This document shows, one piece after another, positions 25,237-35,276 of a DNA stretch of 64,000 nucleotides. The DNA comes from Emticicia aquatica (GTDB lineage: Bacteria; Bacteroidota; Bacteroidia; Cytophagales; Spirosomataceae). The stretch lies in the NCBI RefSeq assembly GCF_923079645.1, contig NZ_CAKLPY010000002.1:248001-312000 (forward strand). The letters are read 5' to 3'. The notes below the pieces were generated by a model, which had not been told where the DNA came from, ran no database searches, and saw nothing but the letters and a program-made list of their open reading frames with translations. Every line of letters starts with the position of its first letter. Position 1 is the first letter of the stretch. Both the position numbers and the translations under genes were made by a program.

Positions 25237-26952
25237 TTAAAGATTCCCTTTTTTCATTTCTTTCACTGCATAATCGGCTGCACGAGCGGTGAGAGCCATG
25301 TAAGTTAATGATGGATTTTGCGTTGAGGTAGAAGTCATCGAAGCACCATCAGTTACAAAAACATTGCTACAACTGTGTATTGCATTCCATTTATTGAGCA
25401 ACGAAGTTTTTGGGTCTTTGCCCATTCTGACACCGCCCATTTCGTGAATATCCAAACCTGGAGTACGATTTGAATCGTAGGTACGAATATTTTTAAAACC
25501 TGCTTTTGTGTACATTTCGGTCAATTGCTCAAAGAAATCTTTGGTCATTTTAACATCATTGTCATCATAATCAACCGAAATTTTCAACTGCGGAATTCCC
25601 CACGGGTCAACTTGGTTTTTATCCAAAGCCACATAATTACTTTCTTTAGGAATTGTTTCACCCATCATGTGCGAGCCAACACTCCAAACATTATTCAATG
25701 ATGGATTTAACAAACCGTTTTTCAAATCTTCGCCCATTCCGCTTCTATCATCGTGCGAATAACGACCAGCCGAAAATCCAGAAGCATAACCACGCAAAAA
25801 GTCAGTTTCTTGCTTAAATACATTCCTAAAACGAGGAATATACGGCGAATTAGGACGACGGCCATCAGTAGTACTGTCTAAATAACCTTCATATTCAGCA
25901 TTAATTGTTGCACGATAATTATGAAAAGCCACATATTTTCCTAATAATCCACTGTCATTGCCTAATCCATTCGGAAAACGACTTGAAGTCGAATTCAACA
26001 AAATCAAGTTAGAGTTTAGAGCTGCCGCATTGACAAAAATAATACGAGCATAATACTCAATCATTTCTTTGGTATTGGCATCAATCACTCTTACACCTTT
26101 TGCTTTGCCTTTTTTCTCATCATAAATGATTGAATGCACTACCGAATGTGGTCGCAATGTCATTTTACCAGTTCGAGCCGCCCAAGGTAAAGTAGAAGAA
26201 TTACTACTAAAATATCCTCCATAAGGACAACCACGTTCACAAATGGTGCGGTGTTGGCAAGTAGCTCTTCCTTGGTCAAAATGAATTTGTTTCGGCTGAG
26301 TCAAGTGAGCTGCACGCCCCATAATAATGTGACGATCTTTGTAGTTTTTTGCTACTTCTTGACTAAAATATTTTTCAACGCAATTCATTTCATGCGGTGG
26401 CAAAAACTCTCCGTCTGGAAGCGATGCTAAGCCGTCTTTATTGCCTGAAATTCCTGCAAATTTTTCAACGTAACTATACCAAGGAGCAATGTCAGCATAG
26501 CGAATTGGCCAGTCAACAGCAAAACCATCACGGGCTGGGCCTTCAAAATCAAATTCTGACCAACGTTGTGTTTGTCTTGCCCACATCAACGACTTTCCAC
26601 CTGTTTGATAGCCACGAATCCAGTCGAATGGTTTTTCTTGTACATAAGGATGCTCGGCATCTTTTACAAAAAACTGTTCTGTTCCTTCATAAAAAGCATA
26701 GCACTTACTAATGATAGGATTGGCATCTCGTACTTCCTTTTTGAGTTGGTTACGATGCTCAAATTCCCAAGGTTGCATCATGGTTGTTGGGTAATCAGTT
26801 ACGTGTTTTACTTCACGTCCACGCTCTAATACGAGCGTACGTAAACCTTTACCTGTCAGCTCTTTAGCTGCCCATCCGCCGCTAATTCCTGAGCCAATTA
26901 CGATGGCATCAAATGTTTGAGCTTTTACTGAATCTATATTTAAGTTTGACAT
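25237..26952 (-). CDS. GMC family oxidoreductase (FAD-dependent dehydrogenase large subunit)
   Basis: A 571-residue flavoprotein that oxidises alcohols or sugars and passes electrons to a membrane or cytochrome partner. The N-terminal FAD motif is VIGSGISGGWAAKEL near residues 18-32. A Cys-rich segment (CQHRTICERGCPYGGYF) is typical of the gluconate-dehydrogenase-like branch. The C-terminus has HEMGGVRMG and TQNPSLT, carrying the usual catalytic His and Asn. There is no signal peptide, but the upstream partner at 27024 has one; co-export with a Tat-type subunit is the rule in this family. Related proteins in Bacteroidota are 3-keto-sugar-forming or lactone-forming enzymes. The exact substrate is unknown. 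Confidence 0.93.
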   Translation of the reverse strand: MSNLNIDSVKAQTFDAIVIGSGISGGWAAKELTGKGLRTLVLERGREVKHVTDYPTTMMQPWEFEHRNQLKKEVRDANPIISKCYAFYEGTEQFFVKDAEHPYVQEKPFDWIRGYQTGGKSLMWARQTQRWSEFDFEGPARDGFAVDWPIRYADIAPWYSYVEKFAGISGNKDGLASLPDGEFLPPHEMNCVEKYFSQEVAKNYKDRHIIMGRAAHLTQPKQIHFDQGRATCQHRTICERGCPYGGYFSSNSSTLPWAARTGKMTLRPHSVVHSIIYDEKKGKAKGVRVIDANTKEMIEYYARIIFVNAAALNSNLILLNSTSSRFPNGLGNDSGLLGKYVAFHNYRATINAEYEGYLDSTTDGRRPNSPYIPRFRNVFKQETDFLRGYASGFSAGRYSHDDRSGMGEDLKNGLLNPSLNNVWSVGSHMMGETIPKESNYVALDKNQVDPWGIPQLKISVDYDDNDVKMTKDFFEQLTEMYTKAGFKNIRTYDSNRTPGLDIHEMGGVRMGKDPKTSLLNKWNAIHSCSNVFVTDGASMTSTSTQNPSLTYMALTARAADYAVKEMKKGNL

Positions 26953-27023
26953 TATCTAATCTAAATAATTGAATGTGAGAATAAATTGGTGAATGTTTTC
27001 TGACATTTACTTTCGATAACTTA

Positions 27024-27545
27024 TTACTTTTTGACAGGAACACAACCGTGATAACGAGCAGGAGCAAATTCATAAACACGGAGGTTGGTCATCACGTATT
27101 CTGAATTAAGATATCCCTGAATTGTCAAATTTTTGACTAAACGAATAAAGCCTTTCTCATCGTTATTTTCTGAATTTGAAAGTTTATTTAAAATCACTAA
27201 TCTTTGCTTCGCATCACAATCAATAAACGTTTTTGAATAATCTTTTTTTGCGGCGGCATCAACCAAATCTATTCCTTTCGAGAAAATATCTTGTGATTTT
27301 TTATCGTAACAATCTGTCACCATTTTAGTTGTAAATTGGTGAATATTAAGGTCTTTTGCTCCAGGAGTATCTGTTTTAGGAATAATCGTTTCGACGATTT
27401 CGGCTAAAACTGTTTCTTGAGAAGACGAAATGATAAACTGTGAATTTGAAATGCTTTCCTTATTCCAAGCATTGGCCCACGATGGTAAAACAATAGTACT
27501 ACCGATTGATAGGGCAATAGTTTTGATTGCCGAACGTCTTTGCAT
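27024..27545 (-). CDS. Gluconate 2-dehydrogenase subunit 3 family protein
   Basis: A 173-residue small subunit paired with the GMC dehydrogenase. The N-terminus MQRRSAIKTIALSIGS has a twin-arginine type signal, followed by a hydrophobic stretch ending SWANA. The family core is present: ETVLAEIVETIIPKTDTPGA, DCYDKKSQDIFSKG and the C-terminal NLTIQGYLNSEYVMTN, then ARYHGCVPVKK. These subunits carry their flavoprotein partner through the Tat pathway. The gap to the GMC start is 71 bp, and order (small then large) fits an operon. 340 bp upstream hold a terminator of thiL but no clear promoter. Confidence 0.9.
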   Translation of the reverse strand: MQRRSAIKTIALSIGSTIVLPSWANAWNKESISNSQFIISSSQETVLAEIVETIIPKTDTPGAKDLNIHQFTTKMVTDCYDKKSQDIFSKGIDLVDAAAKKDYSKTFIDCDAKQRLVILNKLSNSENNDEKGFIRLVKNLTIQGYLNSEYVMTNLRVYEFAPARYHGCVPVKK

Positions 27546-27885
27546 TTTTTTAGGATTGAATGATTTTGATTACAAATTAAATGAATTTTTACGAGAAAAA
27601 TTGTACGTTAAATTACAAAATAGATACCAACTAACTAATTCAAGATAAACATAAAGTATTTTGCGATAAAAAACTTCATAAAAACAAGGCAAAACAAACG
27701 ATTACTTTTTATTTTTCAAAAAAACCAAATATTATTTTGCCAAAAAGCTTTTTAAAAGCATCAAAGCAATACTTTATTATCCATCATTTGAACAATTTTA
27801 ACATTATTTAATCATTATAATTAATAAAAAAAGCCGCTCAGAAATGAGCGGCTTTGCATAAAAGTATTTTATTAACTGCAATACA
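27546..27885. other. Intergenic region upstream of the dehydrogenase operon
   Basis: About 340 AT-rich bases. It contains the thiL terminator (27830-27855) and must hold the promoter for the gene at 27545, but I find no full consensus, hairpin or repeat in the remaining 280 bases. Confidence 0.4.
27830..27855 (-). terminator. Terminator after thiL
   Basis: An 11-bp GC-rich stem (AAAGCCGCTCA at 27830-27840 with TGAGCGGCTTT at 27845-27855), tetraloop GAAA, followed by a T-run on the minus strand. Confidence 0.93.
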
Positions 27886-28911
27886 TCAATTATTCAAATG
27901 TACCCAACCTTGAGCTTTGATTTCGGCTTTTCCTCCACTTTTAAGTGCTAATTCTACTTCTGGGTTTTGGGTTATATATCCAATAGGCAAAACATCGGAT
28001 AAGTTTTTGATTTTATCAAAATCAGCCTGTTTTACTGTAAATAAAAGTTGGTAATCTTCGCCTCCATTCAACGCTGCTGTAATTGGACTGAGGTTAAATT
28101 CGGTTGCAGTAAGCATAGTAATATCTTCGATTGGCAATTTATCTTCAAAAACCATCGCTCCTACGCCCGATTGTGAACAAATATGGAGCAATTCGGAAGC
28201 CAATCCATCAGAAATATCAATCATAGAAGTCGGCACAACGTCCAACTCGTGTAATTCATGAATAATATCTGTTCTGGCTTCGGGTTTGAGTAATTTTCCA
28301 ACTAAATATTCTTTATCGGTCAATTCGGGTTGCATATTTGGATTAGCCAAAAACACTTGTTTTTCACGTTCCAAGATTTGTAAACCAAAATATGCTGCAG
28401 CTAAATCGCCCGTTACACACAAAATATCATTAGGTTTTGCTCCGTTTCGGTACGAAATTTTATCTTTATCAACAAAACCAGTTGCCGTTACCGAAATCAC
28501 AAGTCCCGAACGAGAAGCGGTAGTATCACCACCAACCAAATCAACATTATAACTTTCACAAGCAAATCTAATTCCTTCATAAAGTTCGTCAATCGCTTCA
28601 ACCGACATCCGATTGCTTAGTCCGATACTAACTGTAATTTGTTTGGCAATACCATTCATGGCCGCAATATCAGAAATATTGACCGCAACAGCTTTATAAC
28701 CTAAATGACGCAAAGGTGTATAAGAAAGGTCAAAATGAATCCCTTCCATGAGCATATCAGTCGAAATAAGCATATACTTATCACCAACGTCAATAACGGC
28801 AGCATCATCGCCAATACCTTTGATTGTTTCAGGATTTGTTGCTATAAATTTTGAACTGATTCGGTTTATTAAACCAAATTCGCCAAGTGTGTTGAGTTCT
28901 GTTCTTTCCAT
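27886..28911 (-). CDS. thiL: Thiamine-monophosphate kinase
   Basis: A 341-residue kinase making thiamine diphosphate from thiamine monophosphate and ATP. Motifs are GIGDDAAVID (residues about 34-43), STDMLMEGIHF, NISDIAAMNG and DLVGGDTTAS, then MIDISDGLASEL and NGGEDYQLLFT. These match the ATP- and substrate-binding loops of ThiL. The ATG at 28911 is preferred; an in-frame start at 28977 adds 22 residues with no counterpart in the family. It lies 125 bp past the lipoprotein gene on the same strand, but a terminator separates them, so it is probably its own unit. Confidence 0.95.
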   Translation of the reverse strand: MERTELNTLGEFGLINRISSKFIATNPETIKGIGDDAAVIDVGDKYMLISTDMLMEGIHFDLSYTPLRHLGYKAVAVNISDIAAMNGIAKQITVSIGLSNRMSVEAIDELYEGIRFACESYNVDLVGGDTTASRSGLVISVTATGFVDKDKISYRNGAKPNDILCVTGDLAAAYFGLQILEREKQVFLANPNMQPELTDKEYLVGKLLKPEARTDIIHELHELDVVPTSMIDISDGLASELLHICSQSGVGAMVFEDKLPIEDITMLTATEFNLSPITAALNGGEDYQLLFTVKQADFDKIKNLSDVLPIGYITQNPEVELALKSGGKAEIKAQGWVHLNN

Positions 28912-28984
28912 AATGCAAAATTGATGAAGATTAATAAGATTCGCAAGAGTTGTTATTTTCGACTGAGAAAATATCACATCAAAA

Positions 28985-29008
28985 AAGGTGAACTTTTCAG
29001 TTCACCTT
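28985..29008 (-). terminator. Terminator after the lipocalin-like lipoprotein gene
   Basis: A 10-bp stem (AAGGTGAACT at 28985-28994 with AGTTCACCTT at 28999-29008) and tetraloop is followed by T residues on the minus strand, about 30 bp past the stop at 29037. Confidence 0.88.
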
Positions 29009-29036
29009 CTGATTCAAAATATTTCAAAATCATTTC

Positions 29037-29474
29037 TTATTGCTTAATCAAACTATAAGTATTGATAGTACCGCCCGTTTTTTGACTAGCAGTAGTACGA
29101 GTAATGTTTAGTTCGGTATCAGTGATAGAATTGATTGTAAATTCGATTGTACCGCCAGTACCTGTTGGAACAGGATTTAAGTTTTTCAACACCAATTGTG
29201 TATCTCCAACTAATTCATATTGACCTGTAAACGTATTTCCATCAGCTTCTTTCAATGTTACTGAAGGAGCAATAAGTAAATTTAATACAAAAGACGAATA
29301 CCCTGGCTTCGTATTTGATGAAGCTCCTTTAGTAAAAACGGTAGCACTTCCTTCTTTTACGATATTTGCACCCCATGTTTTTTTGATTTTCTCGGAAACA
29401 GGAACAGTTTTGTCTTTACAAGAAAAAACGGCAAAAGAAGCAAAAGAAATGAAGAGAATGGCAATTTTTTTCAT
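29037..29474 (-). CDS. Lipoprotein with a lipocalin-like beta fold, unknown function
   Basis: The product has 145 residues. The signal peptide ends in a lipobox with Cys at residue 19 (SFAVFSC). The mature part starts with KIKKTWGANIV, then has a chain of short beta strands (YSSFVLNLLIAPSVTLKEADG, YELVGDTQLVLKNL, TIEFTINSITDTELNITR). This is typical of small Bacteroidota lipocalin-like lipoproteins (DUF5004-like), though I cannot prove the family. The ATG at 29474 is used because the longer frame from 29522 has no signal. It stands alone. No active site is visible. Confidence 0.75.
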   Translation of the reverse strand: MKKIAILFISFASFAVFSCKDKTVPVSEKIKKTWGANIVKEGSATVFTKGASSNTKPGYSSFVLNLLIAPSVTLKEADGNTFTGQYELVGDTQLVLKNLNPVPTGTGGTIEFTINSITDTELNITRTTASQKTGGTINTYSLIKQ

Positions 29475-29656
29475 GCGAATATTTTTGTTTAATAGCTTTA
29501 TTGGCAAATTATAATCAGTCAAATATCAATCCAAACATTGATTTTCAGCAAATATGGTTTAAATATAAAAGAAAAAAAAATGTTGTTTTAAAGAATGACG
29601 TTTTTTTTTAAATAAACGTTGTAGCGATACCTAATATTTTCTCAATAAATAACAAA

Positions 29657-29699
29657 ATTGCTTTGAATGAAATCTATATTCTGAATCATTCAAAGCAAT
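29657..29699 (-). terminator. Terminator at the end of the metal efflux operon
   Basis: A perfect 14-bp stem (ATTGCTTTGAATGA at 29657-29670 with TCATTCAAAGCAAT at 29686-29699) and a 15-nt loop is followed by a T-rich tract on the minus strand. It lies 20 bp past the pump gene's stop. Confidence 0.85.
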
Positions 29700-29718
29700 C
29701 ATTTTTCAAGCCTTTATT

Positions 29719-32700
29719 TTAATCAATTGCTTCGTGTTTAACTCGATTGAAAATCCAAAAAATAATCGGAAAAACCAAAAGTGTTAATACTGTGGCTGTG
29801 ACTAAACCTCCAATAATTACGATTGCCAAAGGTTTTTGCGACTCAGAACCGATTCCTGTACTGATGGCAGCAGGCAAAAGGCCGATTGATGCCATAAGAG
29901 CCGTCATCACAACTGGTCTTGTTCGTACTTTTACGGCTTCCATAATTGAAGCGTCGAGGGTCATTTTGCTCCTGATATTTTTGTGAAATTCGGAAATAAG
30001 AATAACGCCATTTTGAATACAAATACCAAATAAAGCAATAAAACCAACTCCACCCGAAATACCGAAATTGATTCCAGTTATGTGCAGTGCAATAATTCCT
30101 CCGATAATAGCAAAAGGTACATTAGCCAACACCAAAAGTGAATCTTTTACATTGCCAAACATAATGAAAAGCAGCACAAAAATACCAACTAAACTAATTG
30201 GCACCATCTCGCCCAGGCGTTTTGTGGCTCTCACCTGATTTTCAAATTCGCCTGTCCAACCAATTGAATAACCTGTTGGCAATTTGATATTTTTTTCAAC
30301 ATTTTTTTGAGCATCAGCAATAGTACTTCCCAAATCACGGTCTCTTACAGAAAACTTTACACCAATAAAACGTTTATTATTATCCCGATAAATAAAGGCA
30401 GGCCCTGTTATTTTTTGAATACTAGCAATTTCTTTCAACGGGATTTTCGCTCCTTGAATGGTTGGCACCTTCAGGTTTTTTATGTCTTCTTCATCTTTTC
30501 TGTAATTTTTTAAATACCTTACTCGTACGTCAAATTTCTTTTCTCCTTCAAATTTTTGAGTGGCGGTTTTCCCGCCAAAAGCCATTTCTAAAACAGCTTG
30601 TGCATCAGAGAGTGTTACGCCATAAGCTGCCATTCTTTCACGGTCTAAGATTACACTAATTTCGGGTTGACCAACATTTCGTAAAATCCCGACATCTTTA
30701 ATTCCCTCTACTTTTTCGATTTGCTTGATAACTTGATTGGCAATTTTATCTAATTCATTCAAATCATCGCCAAATATTTTTACCGCATTAGAAGCATTAA
30801 TTCCCGCCACGCTTTCTGCCACATTATCAATGATTGGCTGCGAATAATTATAGCCAATTCCTTGGTATTTTGATAAAGAATCATCCATTTGACGCACCAA
30901 ATCGTCCATTGTGATTTTTCTTTTCCATTCATCTTTTGGTTTAAGATTTACTTGCATTTGCACATAATAAAAACCGCTTGGGTCGGTGCCGTCATTGCTT
31001 CTACCAACTTGCGACAGCACGCCATTTACTTCAGGAAATTTTCGAAGTTCTGTTCTTAAAATTGCAGTTTTCTGCACAGTTTCTGGCAAACTTTGGCTCA
31101 TTGGAAATTTAGCTTCTACCCATAATGCCCCTTCATTAAGTTGCGGCAAAAACTCTGTTCCGAGAAAAGATGCCGAAAAAAACGTAAGTCCCATAAATAT
31201 TATTGAAACCAATAAGGTCAGTTTTTTGTGAGCAAATGTCCATAAAAGTCCCTTTTCGACGATATTATTCCAAAAATTAACAAAAGGATTATTTTTTTCT
31301 CGAACATTTTTATTCAAAAAAATGTGGGATAAAACAGGAACTAATGTCAGCGTAAAAAGTAACGCCCCTAACAATGCAAAACCAAGCGTATAAGCCAAAG
31401 GTGAAAACATCTTTCCTTCTACTTTTTGAAAGGCAAAAATGGGCATTAAAGCTGTGATGATAATTAATTTTGAAAAGAAAATAGCCTTCCCAAGTTCAGT
31501 TCCAGTTTTTTTAATGACACTACCGATGGCAAGTTTATTATAGGCTTGCATTCCCTTTTTGTGGGCGATGTGGTCTAGAGTTACAAATATACCTTCAACC
31601 ATCACGACAGCACCATCAATGATAATTCCGAAATCGACCGCACCCAAAGAGAGTAAATTAGCACTCATTCCCTTCATTCTTAAACAAAAAAATGCAAACA
31701 ATAAAGATAGCGGAATAATGATTGAAACTGTAACCGTTGTTCGCCAATCTGCCATGAATAAAAACACAATGACAGTCACAAATAATATTCCTTCAAACAT
31801 ATTGTGCATCACAGTGGTGGTTGTATAATTCATCAAATTGTCTCGGTCGTAGAATGTTTCCATTTTTACATCCGACGGTAATATTCTTTCATTTAAATCA
31901 GTAATTTTCGCTTTTACTCTTTCCAATACTTCCTTAGGATTTTCACCTTTTCGCATCACCACAATTCCTTCTACAGCGTCGTCATTATTATTCAAACCAA
32001 CTTGACCAACTCTTGGCATAGCCGCTTCGTGTACATCGGCTAGGTTTTTTACCAAAATCGGATTTCCACCAGCATCATCCACGATAATGTTTTCAATATC
32101 TTGAATTGAACTCAGCAAACCAATTCCACGAACAACATAGGCTTGCTTGTTTTTTTCGATGATGTCTCCACCAACGTTTAAGTTTCCTTTATTTACCGCT
32201 TCATAAACCTGCAATGGCGTTATATCATATTTAGCCAAACGATTAGGGTCAACACTAATCTCGTAGGTTTTCTCTTGTCCACCAAATGCAACCAGGTCGG
32301 CAACTCCCGAAACCGAGCGTAATTGACGGTCAATGACCCAGTTTTGAATCGTAAGTAAATCTTTTGAATCTCTTGTTTTACTTTTCAACGTATATCTAAA
32401 AATCTCGCCTGTTGGGCCATAAGGTGGTTGTACGTCAGGTTCGACACCTTCGGGCAGAGACACATTACGTAAAAGATTGTTTACTTGTTGTCTTGCGAAA
32501 AAGTCTTCTACATCATCATCAAAAATAATTTTGATGACCGAAAGCCCAAACATAGTTATACTACGAACACTGGTTTTCTTCTGAACTGAGTTCATAGAAA
32601 TCTCAATTGGAGTCGTTACGAAACGCTCAATTTCCTCGGCACTTCTTCCATTCCATTCGGTTACGATGATTATTTGAGTATTTGTTACATCTGGAAACGC

Positions 32701-32820
32701 CTCAATGGGCATATTCTTGAATGAAATAAAGCCAGAAATCACTAAAACCCCTACCCAAAAGAAAGTAAACGGTTTATTTTTAAGTGAAAAGGCTATAATA
32801 TTTTTGATGAATTTATTCAT
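29719..32820 (-). CDS. CzcA/CusA-type heavy-metal RND efflux pump
   Basis: A 1033-residue inner-membrane RND transporter that exports divalent metals to the outside through an adaptor and a TolC channel. It has 12 predicted membrane helices in two halves with two large periplasmic loops. The fourth-helix motif GAVDFGIIIDGAVVMVEG carries the paired Asp residues of the zinc/cobalt/cadmium branch (HME-1 type). The silver/copper branch has a different motif. The length is usual. It is the last gene of the operon with its adaptor (42 bp gap) and terminator. Confidence 0.95.
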   Translation of the reverse strand: MNKFIKNIIAFSLKNKPFTFFWVGVLVISGFISFKNMPIEAFPDVTNTQIIIVTEWNGRSAEEIERFVTTPIEISMNSVQKKTSVRSITMFGLSVIKIIFDDDVEDFFARQQVNNLLRNVSLPEGVEPDVQPPYGPTGEIFRYTLKSKTRDSKDLLTIQNWVIDRQLRSVSGVADLVAFGGQEKTYEISVDPNRLAKYDITPLQVYEAVNKGNLNVGGDIIEKNKQAYVVRGIGLLSSIQDIENIIVDDAGGNPILVKNLADVHEAAMPRVGQVGLNNNDDAVEGIVVMRKGENPKEVLERVKAKITDLNERILPSDVKMETFYDRDNLMNYTTTTVMHNMFEGILFVTVIVFLFMADWRTTVTVSIIIPLSLLFAFFCLRMKGMSANLLSLGAVDFGIIIDGAVVMVEGIFVTLDHIAHKKGMQAYNKLAIGSVIKKTGTELGKAIFFSKLIIITALMPIFAFQKVEGKMFSPLAYTLGFALLGALLFTLTLVPVLSHIFLNKNVREKNNPFVNFWNNIVEKGLLWTFAHKKLTLLVSIIFMGLTFFSASFLGTEFLPQLNEGALWVEAKFPMSQSLPETVQKTAILRTELRKFPEVNGVLSQVGRSNDGTDPSGFYYVQMQVNLKPKDEWKRKITMDDLVRQMDDSLSKYQGIGYNYSQPIIDNVAESVAGINASNAVKIFGDDLNELDKIANQVIKQIEKVEGIKDVGILRNVGQPEISVILDRERMAAYGVTLSDAQAVLEMAFGGKTATQKFEGEKKFDVRVRYLKNYRKDEEDIKNLKVPTIQGAKIPLKEIASIQKITGPAFIYRDNNKRFIGVKFSVRDRDLGSTIADAQKNVEKNIKLPTGYSIGWTGEFENQVRATKRLGEMVPISLVGIFVLLFIMFGNVKDSLLVLANVPFAIIGGIIALHITGINFGISGGVGFIALFGICIQNGVILISEFHKNIRSKMTLDASIMEAVKVRTRPVVMTALMASIGLLPAAISTGIGSESQKPLAIVIIGGLVTATVLTLLVFPIIFWIFNRVKHEAID

Positions 32821-32862
32821 TTCGGATGTGATGAATTTAAGGCTTAAATATTTTTATTTCGA

Positions 32863-33942
32863 TTAATCGTTCAACTCGTCATAAACCAATAGTTGGTTTG
32901 CGGTCATTACTTTTTCGCCTTCTTTTAATCCTGATAAAATATAAGTTATATCACCCACTTGTCGAAAAACTTCTACTTGTCGGGTTTCGATATTATTACG
33001 GTCTTTGAAAATCATAACAAAGTTTTTGCTTTTATCAAAAATGACCGACTCCGATGGAATTGCTAACATTTTTTCGCTTTCGGTGTAAGAAAGTTTGATA
33101 TTAGCACGCATTTCGGGTTTGAGTAAATATTCGCTATTGCTAAGTTTAATTCGCACTTTCATGGCTTTTGTTTCGGGGTCGATAATATTGAATATCTTAT
33201 CAACTTTTCCATGAAAAACTTTATCAGGATAGCTCAACGTCGTAACGGCAGCTTCAATTCCTAATTTTACTTGGTTGATGTCACTTTCATTGACATTAGC
33301 AATCGCCCAAACATCATCAATCTCGGCAATATCAAAAATATTGTCGCTACGGTCGTTGCGGAGAAGCATATCTTGATTAATATTTTTTTGAATCACAAAG
33401 CCACTCAACGGCGACCGCACTTCATAAACTGCACCTTGCTTGATGTTATAAATACTATATGTTTCTTCAATGCGGTGTAATTGCGACTTTGCCTTATCAA
33501 GCTGACTGCGAGCTTCAATTACTTCTCGCTCCGAATTCAGTTTTCCTTCAAATAATTCTTGAGCTACTTTTAAATTATTTTTCGATACCAACAAATCATT
33601 TTTTGCATCATCTAGTTCTTTCTCAAAACTTGCCACTTCAGTACTACGAATGGTTGCGAGCAATTGTCCTTTTTTTACATAATCTCCCAATTCGACAAAT
33701 ACTTTCGTCACATTTCCGCCAACAACTGGATAAACTTCAATCATTTTGTTGTTATCGGCCGTGATTTTCCCATAAAAATTAAGCTCATTTCTTAGGTTTT
33801 GAAATGCCACAGCTTGTGTTTGGGTAGTTTCAAGCATTTTTTTGCTCAACACAAAAGTTGTTTGTGTTTCTACTTTTTTTGGTGTTTTATCACAACCAAA
33901 AATGCCAAATACCAGCATTGTTATAATTAATATATTTTTCAT
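32863..33942 (-). CDS. Periplasmic adaptor of metal RND efflux system
   Basis: A 359-residue membrane fusion protein. The lipobox Cys is at residue 17 (FGIFGC). A lipoyl/barrel hybrid follows (VYPVVGGNVTKVFVELGDYVKKGQLLATI), then a coiled coil of Lys/Glu/Leu (residues about 105-165) and the matching barrel (RSPLSGFVIQKNI), with a beta-barrel and membrane-proximal domain at the end. It joins the pump to the TolC channel. No His-rich metal-binding tail is visible. Its ATG overlaps the TolC stop by one base (TAATG), showing translational coupling. Confidence 0.93.
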   Translation of the reverse strand: MKNILIITMLVFGIFGCDKTPKKVETQTTFVLSKKMLETTQTQAVAFQNLRNELNFYGKITADNNKMIEVYPVVGGNVTKVFVELGDYVKKGQLLATIRSTEVASFEKELDDAKNDLLVSKNNLKVAQELFEGKLNSEREVIEARSQLDKAKSQLHRIEETYSIYNIKQGAVYEVRSPLSGFVIQKNINQDMLLRNDRSDNIFDIAEIDDVWAIANVNESDINQVKLGIEAAVTTLSYPDKVFHGKVDKIFNIIDPETKAMKVRIKLSNSEYLLKPEMRANIKLSYTESEKMLAIPSESVIFDKSKNFVMIFKDRNNIETRQVEVFRQVGDITYILSGLKEGEKVMTANQLLVYDELND

Positions 33943-35195
33943 TAGTTGAATAAATTTACATTGACAATATGATTGATTGATTCGCCTGATAAAATGAGCT
34001 GTTTTCTCATTTCAATTAACTGAAGCGTACTTTGATTGTAACTTTCCATGAAGTCTGTAAACTCAAGCAAAGCGATATTTTGCTTTTGAAAATTGAACAA
34101 GATTCCCTTATAAACGACATCAAAATTTTCAATTCCTGACGAAATAATATGACTGTATTGTTCTCTTTGCTGATTCCAAGTTGAATATGCATTATCAATT
34201 TGGCTTTTAAGTTCAAGTATTTTTTGTTCTTTCAAAAGCTTTGATTTTTCAAATTCAGCTTCTGCAATTTTGATATTTCCCTTATTCCTATTCCACAAAG
34301 CCAAAGGAATTCCAACAGTAAAATTCACTTGATTTCCAAAAGCTCCCCCACGCTGGTCGTAAGAAGCACCAACCGTAATATCGGGTTTTGCTAGCGATTT
34401 TTGCCATTTTATCATCAATTCGTTGCTTTCAATGATTTTCAAAAAACTTAAATAATCAGGATTTTTCTCTAAAGCCATTGCCAAAAGTGCTTCGGAAACT
34501 GGAAGATTATTTTTCTCAAAATAATTATTCAAACCTCTCTCCTCAACAATTGGGTTGATGGTTTCTTGACTACCGATAAGAATTTTCAAATTTTCCTGTT
34601 CGTCATTGATATTTTTTTGAACCGCCAAAAAATCATTTTTAAGATTGAACGACAACGATTGCAAACGCACCACATCTCGCAATGGCCAATTTCCTTTCTG
34701 AGCCTGCTGCGAATACACTTTCACGAGGGTATCAATATTGGCAATTTGCTTATTGATACTCAGAATTTTTTGTTGCTCAAAGTAGCTATTGAAAAAACTT
34801 TGATGGAGCTGAAATCGGAGATTTTTAAGGAGTTGCTCAAATTGCAGTTCTGCAATGCCGACGGTTGATTTTGCAAATTCCACTTCATTTTTTTTCTTTT
34901 TCCCCAAATAAAGTAGTTGCTGAACTGCTATAGCTTTTTGTCCTTTTGCCCCAATATCAAGTACTCGCTTATTTTGAGGATTTATGGCGTTCAGTTCGCC
35001 TGATGCGTAGGGTAATTCCCAAATTTTAGACTGAATTACCGATGCTTTAGCAATATCAATGTTGTATTGTTCGGCCAATAACAACAAATTATTTTTGACA
35101 AAAGCCTCCTCACATTGTTTAAGTGTAAGATTTTGTTGTGCAAAAACAGTCTGAGTGGATATAATTATTAGTAAAAAAGCAATCTTTTTTATCAT
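33942..35195 (-). CDS. TolC family outer-membrane channel of metal efflux system
   Basis: A 417-residue outer-membrane factor. The signal peptide (IAFLLIIISTQTVFAQ) is followed by two repeats of the TolC pattern: LTLKQCEEAFVKNNLLLLAEQYNIDIAKASV and long coiled coils (residues about 130-230 and 330-400), with GASYDQRGGAFGNQVNFTVGIPLALWNRNKG in the middle strand region. It forms the exit duct for the CzcA-type pump. It is adjacent to and overlaps the adaptor by one base, and starts 81 bp after the kinase stop. Its predicted function is fixed by neighbours more than by sequence. Confidence 0.92.
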   Translation of the reverse strand: MIKKIAFLLIIISTQTVFAQQNLTLKQCEEAFVKNNLLLLAEQYNIDIAKASVIQSKIWELPYASGELNAINPQNKRVLDIGAKGQKAIAVQQLLYLGKKKKNEVEFAKSTVGIAELQFEQLLKNLRFQLHQSFFNSYFEQQKILSINKQIANIDTLVKVYSQQAQKGNWPLRDVVRLQSLSFNLKNDFLAVQKNINDEQENLKILIGSQETINPIVEERGLNNYFEKNNLPVSEALLAMALEKNPDYLSFLKIIESNELMIKWQKSLAKPDITVGASYDQRGGAFGNQVNFTVGIPLALWNRNKGNIKIAEAEFEKSKLLKEQKILELKSQIDNAYSTWNQQREQYSHIISSGIENFDVVYKGILFNFQKQNIALLEFTDFMESYNQSTLQLIEMRKQLILSGESINHIVNVNLFN

Positions 35196-35276
35196 CAGTT
35201 GACAGTATTTTGTTTACAGCCACAAAGATGTATTGATGCTTATTAAAATTGCCTTTAAGTTTACCTTAAAAAAAAC